Assembly (NCBI RefSeq): GCF_001426705.1
Contig: NZ_LMFC01000002.1
Location: forward strand, 1,075,044 to 1,139,043
Length of the DNA: 64,000 nt
Reading direction: 5' to 3'
Origin: Cellulomonas sp. Root485
Lineage (GTDB): Bacteria > Actinomycetota > Actinomycetes > Actinomycetales > Cellulomonadaceae
Shown here: piece by piece, positions 26,001 to 38,489 of the stretch
Position numbering within the stretch: the stretch's first letter is position 1
Layout: each line of letters starts with the position of its first letter
The notes under the pieces: generated by a model
Database searches by the model: none
Told to the model about the DNA's origin: nothing
What the model saw: only the letters and a program-made list of their open reading frames with translations
Position numbers and translations under genes: made by a program

Positions 26001-27091
26001 TGGCCCACCAGTGGCGTGGCGTGATCGCCGAGTACGCCGACCGTCTGCCCGCCCACGTCCAGGAGCGCGTCATCACGCTCGGGGAGGGCGGCACCCCGCT
26101 GGTCCCGTCGCCGACGCTCTCGCAGCGCACGGGCGCCGAGGTGTTCATCAAGGTCGAGGGCATGAACCCGACCGGGTCGTTCAAGGACCGCGGCATGACG
26201 ACCGCCATGTCCGCGGCGGCCGGCCGGGGCGCCAAGGCCGTCGTCTGCGCGTCGACGGGCAACACGTCGGCGTCGGCCGCGGCGTACGCCACCCGCGCGG
26301 GCATGGTCTGCGCGGTGCTGGTGCCGGACGGCAAGATCGCGATGGGCAAGCTCAGCCAGGCCATCGCGCACGGGGCCACGCTGCTGCAGGTCGACGGCAA
26401 CTTCGACGACTGCCTGATCGCCGCCCGCAAGCTCGCCGAGTCCTACCCGGTCGAGCTGGTGAACTCGGTCAACCCCGACCGCATCGAGGGCCAGAAGACG
26501 GGCGCGTTCGAGATCGTCGACGCCCTCGGCGACGCCCCCGACATCCACGTGCTCCCCGTCGGCAACGCCGGCAACATCACCGCGTACTGGAAGGGTTACC
26601 GCGAGTACGCGGGGCTCGACGCCGGTGCCGCGCACACCGCGATCGCCACGCACACCCCGATCATGTGGGGCTTCCAGGCCGCCGGTGCCGCCCCGATCGT
26701 CAAGGGCCACCCGATCGACCAGCCCGAGACCATCGCCACGGCGATCCGGATCGGCAACCCCGCGTCCTGGCAGCAGGCCGAGGAGGCCCGCGACGTGTCC
26801 GGCGGTCTCATCGAGGCGGTCACCGACGAGCAGATCCTCGCCGCGCACCGCGTCCTGTCCGCGGAGGTCGGGATCTTCGTCGAGCCCGCGTCGGCGTCCG
26901 GCGTCGCGGGGCTGCTCCTGCTCAGCGAGCAGGGGCGCGTCCCGGCCGGTGCCCGCATCGTCATCACGGTCACCGGGCACGGGCTCAAGGACCCGCAGTG
27001 GGCGCTGCGCACCCCCGACGGCAGCGACGTCGTGCCGGTGCGGATCTCGTCCGACGTGGTGTCCATCGCCACCGCTCTCGGCCTGGACTGA
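26000..27091 (+). CDS. thrC: Threonine synthase
   Basis: 363-aa PLP enzyme that converts O-phosphohomoserine to threonine. The Schiff-base lysine is K62 in [11 protein letters not shown]; the phosphate-binding loop is [33 protein letters not shown] is the substrate-binding asparagine loop. Length about 360 aa is the short class typical of actinobacteria. The ATG overlaps the hom stop by one base, giving coupled translation; thrB follows 8 bp later. Confidence 0.96.
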   Translation: MAHQWRGVIAEYADRLPAHVQERVITLGEGGTPLVPSPTLSQRTGAEVFIKVEGMNPTGSFKDRGMTTAMSAAAGRGAKAVVCASTGNTSASAAAYATRAGMVCAVLVPDGKIAMGKLSQAIAHGATLLQVDGNFDDCLIAARKLAESYPVELVNSVNPDRIEGQKTGAFEIVDALGDAPDIHVLPVGNAGNITAYWKGYREYAGLDAGAAHTAIATHTPIMWGFQAAGAAPIVKGHPIDQPETIATAIRIGNPASWQQAEEARDVSGGLIEAVTDEQILAAHRVLSAEVGIFVEPASASGVAGLLLLSEQGRVPAGARIVITVTGHGLKDPQWALRTPDGSDVVPVRISSDVVSIATALGLD

Positions 27092-27099
27092 GGCCCGCG

Positions 27100-28032
27100 A
27101 TGCGCCTGGGTGCGGACCACGTCCGCGTCCGCGTCCCCGCCACCAGCGCCAACCTCGGTCCGGGGTTCGACGCGTTCGGCATCGCCCTCGGGCTCTACGA
27201 CGAGCTCGAGGTGCGGGCGCTCGCCTCACCGGGCGTCACCGTCGAGGTCACGGGGGAGGGCGCCGGGCAGGTCCCCGACGACGAGCAGCACCTCGTCGTC
27301 AGCTCCTTGCGGGCCGCGCTCGACGAGGTCGGTGCATCGCAGACCGGCCTGCATCTCGTCTGCCACAACCGCATCCCGCACGGCCGCGGGCTCGGGTCGT
27401 CCGCCGGGGCGGTCGTGGCCGGGATCGTCGCCGCCCGCGGGCTGATCGCGGAGCCCGAGGCGCTGTCCGACGAGGTCGCGATCGACCTGGCCGGCCGCAT
27501 CGAGGGTCACCCGGACAACGCGGCGCCGGCGGTGCTGGGCGGGGCGACCCTCGCGTGGAGCGACGACGGCCGGTTCCGTGCCATCGACCTCCAGGTCCAC
27601 GAGGACGTCGCTCTGCTCGCGGTCGTCCCCCCGAACCACCTGTCCACGAAGGCCGCCAGGGGGGTGCTCCCCGCGAAGGTCCCGCACGCGGACGCCGCGT
27701 TCCAGGCGGGCCGCGCGGCCCTGCTGGTCGAGGCGCTGGGCCGTCGCCCCGAGCTCCTGCTCACCGCCACGCAGGACCGGCTCCACCAGGAGTACCGGCG
27801 CTCGGTCATGCCGGGCTCGTTGGCGCTCGTCGACGTCCTGCGGGCCGAGGGCGTCGCGGCTGTCGTCTCCGGTGCGGGGCCGACGGTGCTGGTGCTCGCA
27901 CGGCGGGACGGCGACGACAAGACCGACGCCGACGACGCCGTGCGCGCCGCCTTCGGGGGAGCCATGGGGGGCTGGCAGATCCTGCCGTTGCCGGTCGACC
28001 GCACGGGCGCGACCGTCCAACGGGTGACATGA
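27100..28032 (+). CDS. thrB: Homoserine kinase
   Basis: 310-aa GHMP-family kinase that phosphorylates homoserine for thrC. Opening VRVRVPATSANLGPGFDAFG is the family N-terminus; IPHGRGLGSSAGAVVAG is the ATP-binding GHMP loop; a C-terminal GAGPTVLVLA glycine motif is present. ATG 27100 is preferred because family similarity starts there (frame open upstream inside thrC). It is the last gene of the hom-thrC-thrB unit, and 280 bp of mostly non-coding sequence separate it from rho. Confidence 0.96.
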   Translation: MRLGADHVRVRVPATSANLGPGFDAFGIALGLYDELEVRALASPGVTVEVTGEGAGQVPDDEQHLVVSSLRAALDEVGASQTGLHLVCHNRIPHGRGLGSSAGAVVAGIVAARGLIAEPEALSDEVAIDLAGRIEGHPDNAAPAVLGGATLAWSDDGRFRAIDLQVHEDVALLAVVPPNHLSTKAARGVLPAKVPHADAAFQAGRAALLVEALGRRPELLLTATQDRLHQEYRRSVMPGSLALVDVLRAEGVAAVVSGAGPTVLVLARRDGDDKTDADDAVRAAFGGAMGGWQILPLPVDRTGATVQRVT

Positions 28033-28087
28033 CCGGGTGAAGTACACGGGCGTCGTTCACCCTGCCAGGTGACCGAGCCGACAGTGG

Positions 28088-28093
28088 TAGCAT
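28088..28093 (+). promoter_or_regulatory. Possible rho promoter -10 element
   Basis: TAGCAT at 28088-28093, about 220 bp before the rho start, would give a long leader as is usual for rho. The -35 region is not convincing. The rest of 28033-28312 has no gene. Confidence 0.3.
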
Positions 28094-28312
28094 CGACGCG
28101 TTCCCCGGATCTCGACCTCTGGTGGCCCGCGTCGTACGTGACCGGCCGCCTCAGAATGAGTAGACGAGCCGGGAGCGATCCAGCCCACCGTGCGCAGACG
28201 TCGTCGTACGCAGCGCGTGTGTGGCTCCAGCACCGTCTCGGTCACCTCGACCGGACGTCGGCCGATCCCCGAACCATCGGGTCCCGGCCACCGACGAGGG
28301 GAAGGGTCCTTC

Positions 28313-30331
28313 GTGACAGACATCATCGAACCCGCCGTGAGCAGCTCCGGCGGGTCCGCCCGCAGCGCAGGCATCTCGGCACTCCGCCTGCCCGAGCTGC
28401 AGGCGATGGCGTCCGACCTGGGCGTCAAGGGCACCTCCAAGATGCGCAAGGGCGACCTCGTCCAGGCCATCTCGGACGCCCGGGGGGGTTCGCGCTCGCA
28501 GGCCCTGGAGCCGCGCCGCGACCAGAGCGTCGCCGTGGCCGACGCGCCGCCCGCGCGCCGCGCCCGTGCTCCCCGGACGCAGGCGCCGCAGCTCGACCTC
28601 GGTGGGGTCGTCGCCGCGCCGACGCAGGACGCGCCCTCCCAGGACGCCGGCTCGCGGGCCCCGCGCGGCGACGCGCTGGCCGGCCTCGAGGCCGCGCTGG
28701 ACGCCAGGCTCGCCCCCGTCGAGCAGCGTGACGACCGCGCCGCGCGCGCAGCCGACGCCGTCGGTGGCGTGACCGGTGAGCGGCGCTCGCGCCGGGCCGG
28801 CCGCGGTGCCGGTGCGCCGCAGGGCGACGAGGGCGACCGCGCGCAGAGCAACGGCCAGCCGAGCAACGGCCAGCAGGCCGAGCGTCAGCAGGTCGACCGC
28901 CAGCAGGGCGAGCGTCAGCAGGGTCAGCAGCGCGACACCCAGCAGCGTGACAACCAGCAGGGCAACCGCCAGCAGACCGGCACCCAGCAGCCGGGCACCC
29001 AGCAGGGCACCCAGCCGCGCCGCGAGGGCGACGAGGACGGGCTCGACGAGCGCGGCGGTCGCCGTCGCCGCTCGCGGGACCGCTACCGCGACCGCGACCG
29101 TGACCGCAAGGGTCGCGGCACGCGCGGTCGTCCCGGCCCCGGCGAGCTCGCCGGCCTGGACGACATCGAGGTCAACGACGACGACATCCTGCTCCCCGTC
29201 GCGGGCATCCTGGACCTGATGGACAGCTACGCGTTCGTCCGCACCACGGGCTACCTGCCCAGCGCCAACGACGTGTACGTGTCCCTCAACCAGGTCAAGC
29301 GGTACGGCCTGCGCCGCGGCGACGCCGTCACCGGTGCCGTCCGCCAGCCGCGCGAGGGCGAGCAGCCGCCCCAGGGCAACCGCCCCAGCAAGTTCAACGC
29401 GCTGGTCCGCCTCGACTCGGTCAACGGCCTGGAGCCCGACGGCGCCCGCGTGCGTCCCGAGTTCAACAAGCTGACGCCGCTGTACCCGCAGGAGCGCCTG
29501 CGCCTCGAGAGCGAGCAGAACCGGCTCTCGCCGCGGGTCATCGACATCGTCGCGCCCATCGGCAAGGGCCAGCGCGGCCTCATCGTCGCGCCCCCCAAGG
29601 CGGGCAAGACGATCATCATGCAGCAGATCGCGAACGCCATCACGACCAACAACCCCGAGGTCCACCTCATGGTCGTGCTCGTCGACGAGCGCCCCGAAGA
29701 GGTCACGGACATGGAGCGGACGGTCAAGGGCGAGGTCATCGCCTCGACCTTCGACCGCCCCGCCTCCGACCACACGATCGTCGCCGAGCTGGCCATCGAG
29801 CGTGCCAAGCGGCTGGTCGAGCTGGGCCAGGACGTCGTCGTGCTGCTCGACTCGCTCACGCGCCTGTCGCGGGCCTACAACCTGGCCGCCCCGGCGTCCG
29901 GGCGCATCCTCTCGGGTGGTGTCGACGCCTCGGCGCTGTACCCGCCCAAGCGGTTCTTCGGTGCGGCGCGCAACATCGAGCACGGCGGCTCGCTGACGAT
30001 CCTCGCCTCGGCGCTGGTGGAGACCGGCTCCAAGATGGACGAGGTCATCTTCGAGGAGTTCAAGGGCACCGGGAACATGGAGCTCCGGCTCTCCCGCTCG
30101 CTCGCGGACAAGCGCATCTTCCCGGCGGTCGACGTCAACGCGTCGGGCACCCGCCGCGAGGAGATCCTCATGCCGCACGACGAGCTGAAGATCATCTACA
30201 AGCTCCGCCGGGTCATGGGCGCGCTCGACCAGACGCAGGCCATCGAGCTGCTCATCGGCAAGCTCAAGGACACCAAGTCGAACGTCGAGTTCCTGCTCCA
30301 GGTCCAGAAGACGACCCCCGGCAGCGACTGA
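28313..30331 (+). CDS. rho: Transcription termination factor Rho with Gln-rich insert
   Basis: 672-aa hexameric RNA helicase that ends transcription. Rho_N domain at about residues 18-60 ([20 protein letters not shown]), then a long insert of about 220 residues, then the CSD RNA-binding domain ([20 protein letters not shown]) and the RecA-type motor with Walker [32 protein letters not shown] and the C-terminal [11 protein letters not shown] region. Actinobacterial Rho inserts are usually Arg/Asp/Asn/Gly-rich; here the section encoded at about 28840-29025 is strikingly Gln-rich with repeated QQ pairs, followed by an [12 protein letters not shown] basic stretch. GTG 28313 has a GAGGGGAAGGG ribosome site. 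The long 5' region and own gene position fit autoregulation, but no attenuator was proven. Confidence 0.95.
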   Translation: MTDIIEPAVSSSGGSARSAGISALRLPELQAMASDLGVKGTSKMRKGDLVQAISDARGGSRSQALEPRRDQSVAVADAPPARRARAPRTQAPQLDLGGVVAAPTQDAPSQDAGSRAPRGDALAGLEAALDARLAPVEQRDDRAARAADAVGGVTGERRSRRAGRGAGAPQGDEGDRAQSNGQPSNGQQAERQQVDRQQGERQQGQQRDTQQRDNQQGNRQQTGTQQPGTQQGTQPRREGDEDGLDERGGRRRRSRDRYRDRDRDRKGRGTRGRPGPGELAGLDDIEVNDDDILLPVAGILDLMDSYAFVRTTGYLPSANDVYVSLNQVKRYGLRRGDAVTGAVRQPREGEQPPQGNRPSKFNALVRLDSVNGLEPDGARVRPEFNKLTPLYPQERLRLESEQNRLSPRVIDIVAPIGKGQRGLIVAPPKAGKTIIMQQIANAITTNNPEVHLMVVLVDERPEEVTDMERTVKGEVIASTFDRPASDHTIVAELAIERAKRLVELGQDVVVLLDSLTRLSRAYNLAAPASGRILSGGVDASALYPPKRFFGAARNIEHGGSLTILASALVETGSKMDEVIFEEFKGTGNMELRLSRSLADKRIFPAVDVNASGTRREEILMPHDELKIIYKLRRVMGALDQTQAIELLIGKLKDTKSNVEFLLQVQKTTPGSD

Positions 30332-30344
30332 CCGCTGACGCACG

Positions 30345-30385
30345 GCCGACGGCCCCGTTCCCCGAGAGGGAGCGGGGCCGTCGGC
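30345..30385. terminator. Bidirectional terminator between rho and the DUF6326 gene
   Basis: Arms GCCGACGGCCCCG and CGGGGCCGTCGGC plus five further mostly paired bases make an 18-bp stem around a short GAGA-containing loop. It lies 14 bp after the rho stop and a few bases before the end of the convergent gene, so it can serve both. Confidence 0.85.
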
Positions 30386-30388
30386 GCG

Positions 30389-30880
30389 CTAGTGACGCTG
30401 AGTCTGCAGGGGCGCCTCGTGCGTGCCGGTGACCGCGGTCGCCGGCGATGCGACGCGGCGGGGCCAGGTCCAGGCCAGCCGGAGGATCACGACGAGCAGG
30501 ACCACCTCCAGGACGACGGCGAGCCCGTAGTAGTACGTCCAGGACTCGCCCACCACGTTGAACATCGCGTAGGGGATCTGGACCGATGCCACGACGAGGT
30601 TCGTGATCCGGCTCGCGCGGGCCGGCAGCGTGGCGGAGAGCACCACCATCAGGATCGGGATGGCCATGAGCACGAGGAAGACGGTCATCAACGTCTGGGT
30701 GATGTCGAACTCGAAGACGACACCGACCAGGATGTCGTCGATCTTGCCCGGCACGAAGAAGGCCAGGATGTCCACGTAGGCGTACAGGAACATGACGCTG
30801 GTCCACGCTGCCACGAGCTTCGCTCTCACGGGTAGGCGCGAGTCGTCCAGCGCGGTGGTGGTGTCTCGTCGAGTGCTCAC
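30389..30880 (-). CDS. Small membrane protein, DUF6326-like
   Basis: 163-aa integral membrane protein of unknown function. Four hydrophobic segments are visible: WTSVMFLYAYVDILAFFVP, LMTVFLVLMAIPILMVVLSA, the VVASVQIPYAMFNVV stretch, and GLAVVLEVVLLVVILRLAW. The combination of YAYVDILAFF and an internal VGVVFEFD loop is like the DUF6326 family of actinobacteria and bacteroidetes. GTG at 30880 is chosen because GGAG lies 9 nt upstream; the open frame continues to 30946. It converges with rho on a shared terminator. Confidence 0.7.
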   Translation of the reverse strand: MSTRRDTTTALDDSRLPVRAKLVAAWTSVMFLYAYVDILAFFVPGKIDDILVGVVFEFDITQTLMTVFLVLMAIPILMVVLSATLPARASRITNLVVASVQIPYAMFNVVGESWTYYYGLAVVLEVVLLVVILRLAWTWPRRVASPATAVTGTHEAPLQTQRH

Positions 30881-31156
30881 TGGGTGCTCCGTCGTCGTGG
30901 TGAGGTGTGGCTCCTCGACGATCGCGGACCACCGTGCTGGGCACACCAGCCGCAGAGCCAGACCTGCACCGGCCTTTCGCTCGGTGGCCCTCTGGTGCTT
31001 TCGGCCGATACGCCGCTCGGCACTGCGGGATACGTCCTGGTGGGAGGACCGAACCGCGCTGCTCGGCGGTTCGTCCCACCCGGGCCCGACTGCCGACGCC
31101 AGGTGCGCGCGCTAGCGTGCGAGTGTCCGCACCGTTGCGCAGCCGGAAGGTCGAAG

Positions 31157-32011
31157 ATGACGAAGTCGTGGAGCACGCCGCCGGGAGAGGCCCTGCGGGT
31201 CGGGCCCGGGTTCGACCTCTCGGCCGTCGACGCGTCGTCGACCCCCGGGTGGGAGCACGGGCGCTCGTCGGCGGAGAACAAGCTGGAGGCGGACGGCAAC
31301 CGGCTGAGCGAGGTGCAGGAGCGCCTCTACGCGCACGGTCGGACCGGCGGCTCGCGGGCTGTGCTGCTGGTGCTGCAGGGCATGGACACCGCCGGGAAGG
31401 GCGGGATCGTCCGGCACGTCCTGGGCATGGTCGACCCGCAGGGAGTGCAGCTGCACTCGTTCGGGGTGCCGACCGAGAAGGAGCGGTCGCAGCACTACCT
31501 CCAGCGGATCCGCGAGGCGCTGCCGGCCGGCGGACGCATCGGGGTGTTCGACCGCTCGCACTACGAGGACGTGCTGGTGGTCCGCGTGAACGAGCTCGCG
31601 CCGCGGGAGGTGTGGGAGCCGCGGTACGACGAGATCAACGCGTTCGAGCAGGAGGTCGTCGACTCCGGAACCGTGGTGGTCAAGGTGATGCTGCACGTCT
31701 CGCAGGAGGAGCAGAAGGCCCGGCTGCGGGAGCGGCTGGAGCGCCCGGACAAGTACTGGAAGTTCAACCCGAACGACGTCGACGAGCGCGCGAAGTGGCC
31801 CGCGTACCAGGAGGCGTACCAGGCCGTGCTGGACCGCACGAGCACCGAGCACGCGCCCTGGCACGTCGTGCCCGCGGACTCCAAGTGGTACGCGCGGCTG
31901 GCCGTCGGCGGCTTGGTGCTCGCGGCGGTCGAGAGCCTCGACCTGGGCTGGCCGCCCGCCGACTTCGACGTGGAGGCGGAGAAGGCCCGGCTCGACGCAC
32001 AGCCCTTCTGA
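31157..32011 (+). CDS. ppk2: Polyphosphate kinase 2 (polyphosphate:nucleotide phosphotransferase)
   Basis: 284-aa enzyme that uses polyphosphate to phosphorylate nucleotides (ADP, GDP, AMP or NMP according to class). Walker A GMDTAGKGG, the Walker B/lid region VFDRSHYEDVLVVRV, the RLERPDKYWKFNPNDVDER lid and the APWHVVPADSKWYARL motif are all in place. A single PPK2 domain points to class I or III; which nucleotide is used cannot be told. ATG 31157 with CCGGAAGG upstream is preferred over the longer frame. Stand-alone gene between the DUF6326 gene and rpmE. Confidence 0.92.
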   Translation: MTKSWSTPPGEALRVGPGFDLSAVDASSTPGWEHGRSSAENKLEADGNRLSEVQERLYAHGRTGGSRAVLLVLQGMDTAGKGGIVRHVLGMVDPQGVQLHSFGVPTEKERSQHYLQRIREALPAGGRIGVFDRSHYEDVLVVRVNELAPREVWEPRYDEINAFEQEVVDSGTVVVKVMLHVSQEEQKARLRERLERPDKYWKFNPNDVDERAKWPAYQEAYQAVLDRTSTEHAPWHVVPADSKWYARLAVGGLVLAAVESLDLGWPPADFDVEAEKARLDAQPF

Positions 32012-32134
32012 GTCGCCGGACGGGGATGATTTCGGGCCCCGTCGCTGTTCTGGCACAATGGTTCGCTGGTCTGCGGTTCACCGGCGCCAGTCGCGCGTCC
32101 GGACCCGGAGACACCCACCCAAGGAGAAGTTTTC

Positions 32135-32350
32135 GTGAAGGCTGACATCCACCCCGAGTACGTCCTGACCGAGGTCACCTGCACCTGTGGCAGCACCTTC
32201 GTCACGCGCTCGACCGTGACCTCCGGCAAGATCCACGCCGACGTCTGCAGCGCCTGCCACCCGTTCTACACGGGCAAGCAGAAGATTCTCGACACCGGCG
32301 GCCGCGTGGCCCGGTTCGAGGCGCGCTACGGCAAGAAGGCCGGCAACTAG
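32135..32350 (+). CDS. rpmE: 50S ribosomal protein L31, zinc-binding type
   Basis: 71-aa ribosomal protein of the large subunit at the intersubunit bridge. Cysteines C16, C18, C38 and C41 (TCTCGSTF and [11 protein letters not shown]) are the zinc ligands of the primary, C+ form of L31. Start GTG 32135 with an AAGGAG ribosome site. A very strong hairpin follows 8 bp after the stop. Confidence 0.97.
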   Translation: MKADIHPEYVLTEVTCTCGSTFVTRSTVTSGKIHADVCSACHPFYTGKQKILDTGGRVARFEARYGKKAGN

Positions 32351-32358
32351 CAACCTCG

Positions 32359-32422
32359 CAGCGCCGGTGCCCGGCGCGGACCACTGCCCTCCATGGCAGT
32401 GTCCGCGCGGGCACCGGCGCTG
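32359..32422 (+). terminator. 28-bp stem terminator after rpmE
   Basis: The left arm 32359-32387 pairs with the right arm 32394-32422 over 28 bp, interrupted only by two single-base bulges on the left, with a CTCCAT-type loop. It lies between rpmE and prfA. The tail is only moderately T-rich (TGTGTCGTTGT). Confidence 0.8.
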
Positions 32423-32466
32423 TGTCGTTGTCGGAGCAGTTCCCGCCACCTGAAGGACACACCCGC

Positions 32467-33551
<1,085 letters not shown>

Positions 33552-33555
<4 letters not shown>

Positions 33556-34439
33556 CCGGCCCGGACATGCGAGCCCTGGTGGAGGGGGCGTCGAGCATCC
33601 TCGCCGACGCCGGGGTGCAGTCGCCGCGGCACGACGCGACCGCGCTCGCCGCCCACGTGCTCGGGCAGGAGCGCCTCGAGCTGGCCCTCGCGCCGCCCGT
33701 GCCGGACGGGTTCGCCGAGGAGTTCGCCGGTCTGGTCGAGCGTCGGCGCAACCGCGAGCCGTTGCAGCACCTCGTCGGGTCGACCGGGTTCCGGTACCTG
33801 ACGCTCCTGGTCGAGCCCGGTGTGTTCGTCCCGCGGCCCGAGACCGAGGTCGTCGCGCAGGTGGCGATCGAGGAGGCCGCGCGGCTCACCGACCCGCTCG
33901 TGGTCGACCTCTGCTGCGGCGCCGGCGGGATCGCCCTGTCGGTCGCCACCGAGGTCCCCGGAGCCCGGGTGGTCGCGGTGGACCTGTCCGTGGAGGCCGT
34001 CGACCTGACCCGCCGCAACGCGGTCGCGGTGCAGGCGGACGTCCGCGTCGAGCACGGCGACGTCGCCGACCCGGCACTGCTGCGCGAGCTCGACGGCACG
34101 GTCGACGTGCTCGTCGCCAACCCGCCCTACATCCCGCCCGACGCGGAACCCGTGGACCCGGAGGTGCGCGACCACGACCCCGACCTGGCCCTCTACGGCG
34201 GCGGGCTCGACGGGCTGGACGTCCCGCGTGCGGTCCTGCGCGCGGCGGCCCGGCTGCTCGCCCCCGGGGGGCTCCTGGTGATGGAGCACGCCGAGGTGCA
34301 GGACGCCGCTGCCCGTGAGGCAGCCCGTGCGACGGGTGCGTTCGTCGACGTCGAGTCCCGCCCGGACCTGACCGGTCGGCCCCGGATGCTCGTCGCGCGC
34401 CGGTCCGCCCAGCCGCACGTGACAGACTCGGCGCCGTGA
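33552..34439 (+). CDS. prmC: Release factor glutamine methyltransferase
   Basis: 295-aa SAM-dependent enzyme that methylates the GGQ glutamine of release factors. N-terminal helical domain (about 1-100, [20 protein letters not shown]), SAM-binding motif [16 protein letters not shown], and the catalytic NPPY in VANPPYIPP. Translationally coupled to prfA through a 4-base overlap, the classic arrangement with its substrate gene, and overlapping tsaC at its end. Confidence 0.96.
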
Positions 34440-35086
34440 ACGAGCGGATCACCCCCGCGAGCGACCCCACCACCTGGGGCCCGGCGCTCGACGAGGCGGT
34501 CAACGTCCTGTCCCGTGGGGGACTCGTGGTGCTCCCCACGGACACCGTCTACGGCATCGCCGCCGACGCGTTCACCCCACCCGCCGTGCAGGCGCTGCTC
34601 GATGCCAAGGGTCGCGACCGGCAGATGCCGCCCCCGGTGCTGATCGCTGACGTGCGCGTGCTCGACGGGCTGGCCACCGACGTGCCCGCGGGCGCGCGCG
34701 CCCTCGCCGAGGCGTTCTGGCCCGGCGGGCTCACGCTGATCGTCCGTGCCCAGCCGTCGCTGGCGTGGGACCTGGGGGAGACGCGCGGCACGGTCGCGCT
34801 GCGGGTCCCGGACCACGAGACCGCGCGGGCCCTCCTGCGCCGGACAGGGCCGCTCGCCGTCTCCAGCGCGAACCGGACGGGCTCGCCCGCCGCCGTGACC
34901 GCGCAGGACGCGTACGACCAGCTCGGCGACTCCGTCGCGGTCTACCTCGACGGCGGCGAGGCCCCGGGCCAGGTCGCCTCCAGCATCGTCGACGCCACCG
35001 GCCCGGCCCTGCGCCTCGTGCGTGCCGGGGCGCTCAGCCTCGAGCAGCTCAACGAGGTCACCCCGGTGGAGGGACCCGCCGCGTGA
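34436..35086 (+). CDS. tsaC: L-threonylcarbamoyladenylate synthase (TsaC/Sua5 family)
   Basis: 216-aa YrdC-domain enzyme that makes threonylcarbamoyl-AMP from threonine, bicarbonate and ATP for the t6A37 modification of tRNAs. Signatures: RGGLVVLPTDTVYGIAADA near residue 30, a K-x-R in the KGRDRQMP loop, FWPGGLTLIV, and SSANRTGSPA. Its length is that of the short YrdC form without the Sua5 C-terminal domain. GTG 34436 overlaps the prmC stop, and its own stop overlaps the next gene. Confidence 0.94.
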   Translation: MNERITPASDPTTWGPALDEAVNVLSRGGLVVLPTDTVYGIAADAFTPPAVQALLDAKGRDRQMPPPVLIADVRVLDGLATDVPAGARALAEAFWPGGLTLIVRAQPSLAWDLGETRGTVALRVPDHETARALLRRTGPLAVSSANRTGSPAAVTAQDAYDQLGDSVAVYLDGGEAPGQVASSIVDATGPALRLVRAGALSLEQLNEVTPVEGPAA

Positions 35087-36207
35087 GGGTCTACCTGCTC
35101 GCCCTGCTCGTCTCCGCCACCGTGGCGTACCTGATGACGCCCCTGGCCCGGTGGTGCGCGCTGCGCTGGGGTGCCATCACGGCTGTCCGCGACCGCGACG
35201 TGCACGCGATCCCGACGCCCCGCCTCGGCGGGATGGCGATGTTCGCGGGCATCCTCGTGGCGATCCTCATGACGAGCAGGCTCCCGTTCCTCGAGAACGT
35301 GTACGCCAACCCCCGACCACTCATCGGCATCGTCGGCGGCGCCGCGATCGTGTGCGCGCTGGGGGTGGCCGACGACATCTGGGACCTCGACTGGCTCACC
35401 AAGCTCATGGGCCAGGTGCTGGCCGGCGGGTTCCTGGCGTGGCAGGGCGTGCTGCTCTACCAGCTGCCCACCGGCTCCGTGCAGACCATCGGGTCCACCC
35501 GGATGGCGACGTTCCTCACGGTGCTGACCGTCGTGATCGCCATGAACGCGGTGAACTTCGTCGACGGGCTCGACGGTCTCGCGGCCGGGGTCCTCGCCAT
35601 CGGCGGCACGGCGTTCTTCCTGTACGCCTACCTGCTGACGGCGGGCGCCAACCCGGGCGCGTACGCCAACGCCAACCTCGCCGCCCTGGTGCTCGCCGCG
35701 CTGGTCGGCGCGTGCGTGGGTTTCCTGCCCCACAACGTCTACCCGGCGCGCATCTTCATGGGGGACTCGGGTGCCATGGTGCTCGGCTTCGTGTTCAGCG
35801 CCGCGGCCATCGTCGTGACGGGACAGATCGACCCCGACCAGGCGCTGGTCCGGCAGCAGTTCCCCGCGTTCCTGCCGATGCTCCTGCCGTTCGCGGTGCT
35901 GCTCCTCCCGCTGCTCGACATGGGGCTCGCGATCATCCGCCGCGTCGGCGCCGGCAAGTCCCCGTTCCACCCGGACCGCATGCACCTGCACCACCGCATG
36001 CTGCAGCTGGGCCACTCCCACCGGCGCGCGGTCGCGATCATGTACGTCTGGACCGCGGTGTTCGCCTTCGGGGTGGCCGCCCTGGTCCGGTGGGAGACCA
36101 CCGTCGTCCTCATCACGTTCGGCGTCGCCGTGCTCGTCGCCACCCTGCTGACGCTCGGACCGCTCCGCGGCCGGTCCGCCACCCCGCCCCTGGAGGCCGT
36201 CCGATGA
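35083..36207 (+). CDS. wecA: WecA/MraY-family undecaprenyl-phosphate sugar-1-phosphate transferase
   Basis: 374-aa polytopic membrane enzyme with about 11 helices that moves a sugar-1-phosphate (usually GlcNAc-1-P) from a UDP-sugar to a polyprenyl phosphate, starting arabinogalactan linker, teichoic acid or other surface polymers. Family motifs: DRDVHAIPTPRLGGMAMF, ADDIWDLDWLTKL, NFVDGLDGLAAG (catalytic Asp region), IFMGDSGAM and HPDRMHLHHRMLQ-type. GTG 35083 overlaps the tsaC stop; the longer frame back to 34765 is inside tsaC. The location before atp genes matches the mycobacterial Rv1302 (WecA) position. Confidence 0.93.
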   Translation: MRVYLLALLVSATVAYLMTPLARWCALRWGAITAVRDRDVHAIPTPRLGGMAMFAGILVAILMTSRLPFLENVYANPRPLIGIVGGAAIVCALGVADDIWDLDWLTKLMGQVLAGGFLAWQGVLLYQLPTGSVQTIGSTRMATFLTVLTVVIAMNAVNFVDGLDGLAAGVLAIGGTAFFLYAYLLTAGANPGAYANANLAALVLAALVGACVGFLPHNVYPARIFMGDSGAMVLGFVFSAAAIVVTGQIDPDQALVRQQFPAFLPMLLPFAVLLLPLLDMGLAIIRRVGAGKSPFHPDRMHLHHRMLQLGHSHRRAVAIMYVWTAVFAFGVAALVRWETTVVLITFGVAVLVATLLTLGPLRGRSATPPLEAVR

Positions 36208-36638
36208 CCACCCCCGCACCCGCCCCGGCCCCGACCCCGTCGGCCAACGAGGCCGTCTTCCGCAAGTCGCTGCGGGACATGCTCGTGCTGCTCGGTGTGC
36301 TGACGGTGCTCGGCGTCGGCATCGGCTACCTGGTCGACGGCATGGCGGGCGTGTGGGGTGCGCTGCTGGGGGTGGGCATCGCCCTGATCTTCTCGGGGAC
36401 CACCGTGATCTCGGTCCTGCGCACGGCCCGCTCGGCCCCGACCACGATGATGGCGGTGATCATGGGCGCCTGGCTGGGCAAGCTCGTGGTCGTCATCGTG
36501 CTGCTCGTGATCCTCAAGCAGTTCGACTTCTACAACCCGCAGGTCCTGTTCCTCGTGTCGATCGCCGGGGTCATCGGGTCGGCCGTCCTGGACGCCCGTG
36601 CGGTGCAGCGCGGACGGGTCGGTTACTTCGAGGCGTAG
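36204..36638 (+). CDS. AtpI-like small membrane protein of the ATP synthase operon
   Basis: 144-aa membrane protein with a Pro/Ala-rich cytosolic N-terminus and four hydrophobic segments (LVLLGVLTVLGVGIGYLVD, GVWGALLGVGIALIFS, AVIMGAWLGKLVVVIVLLVI, VLFLVSIAGVIGSAVL). It occupies the atpI slot directly upstream of atpB. AtpI proteins assist c-ring assembly or cation supply; sequence conservation is low, so the assignment rests mainly on position and topology. ATG overlaps the wecA stop. Confidence 0.75.
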   Translation: MTTPAPAPAPTPSANEAVFRKSLRDMLVLLGVLTVLGVGIGYLVDGMAGVWGALLGVGIALIFSGTTVISVLRTARSAPTTMMAVIMGAWLGKLVVVIVLLVILKQFDFYNPQVLFLVSIAGVIGSAVLDARAVQRGRVGYFEA

Positions 36639-36785
36639 GCCGTGTTCGGACGCCCCCGGGGGCTCTGCTGCGGGTCCTGACCAAGCCCGTCCATAGGTTA
36701 GGCTTTCGCCATCCAAGACGGCCCGGCGTCGTACTCGTGCCCGCACTGATGCGGCACTCGGCGCACACGACCACAGGAGACCGCC

Positions 36786-38488
<1,703 letters not shown>

Positions 38489-38489
<1 letters not shown>

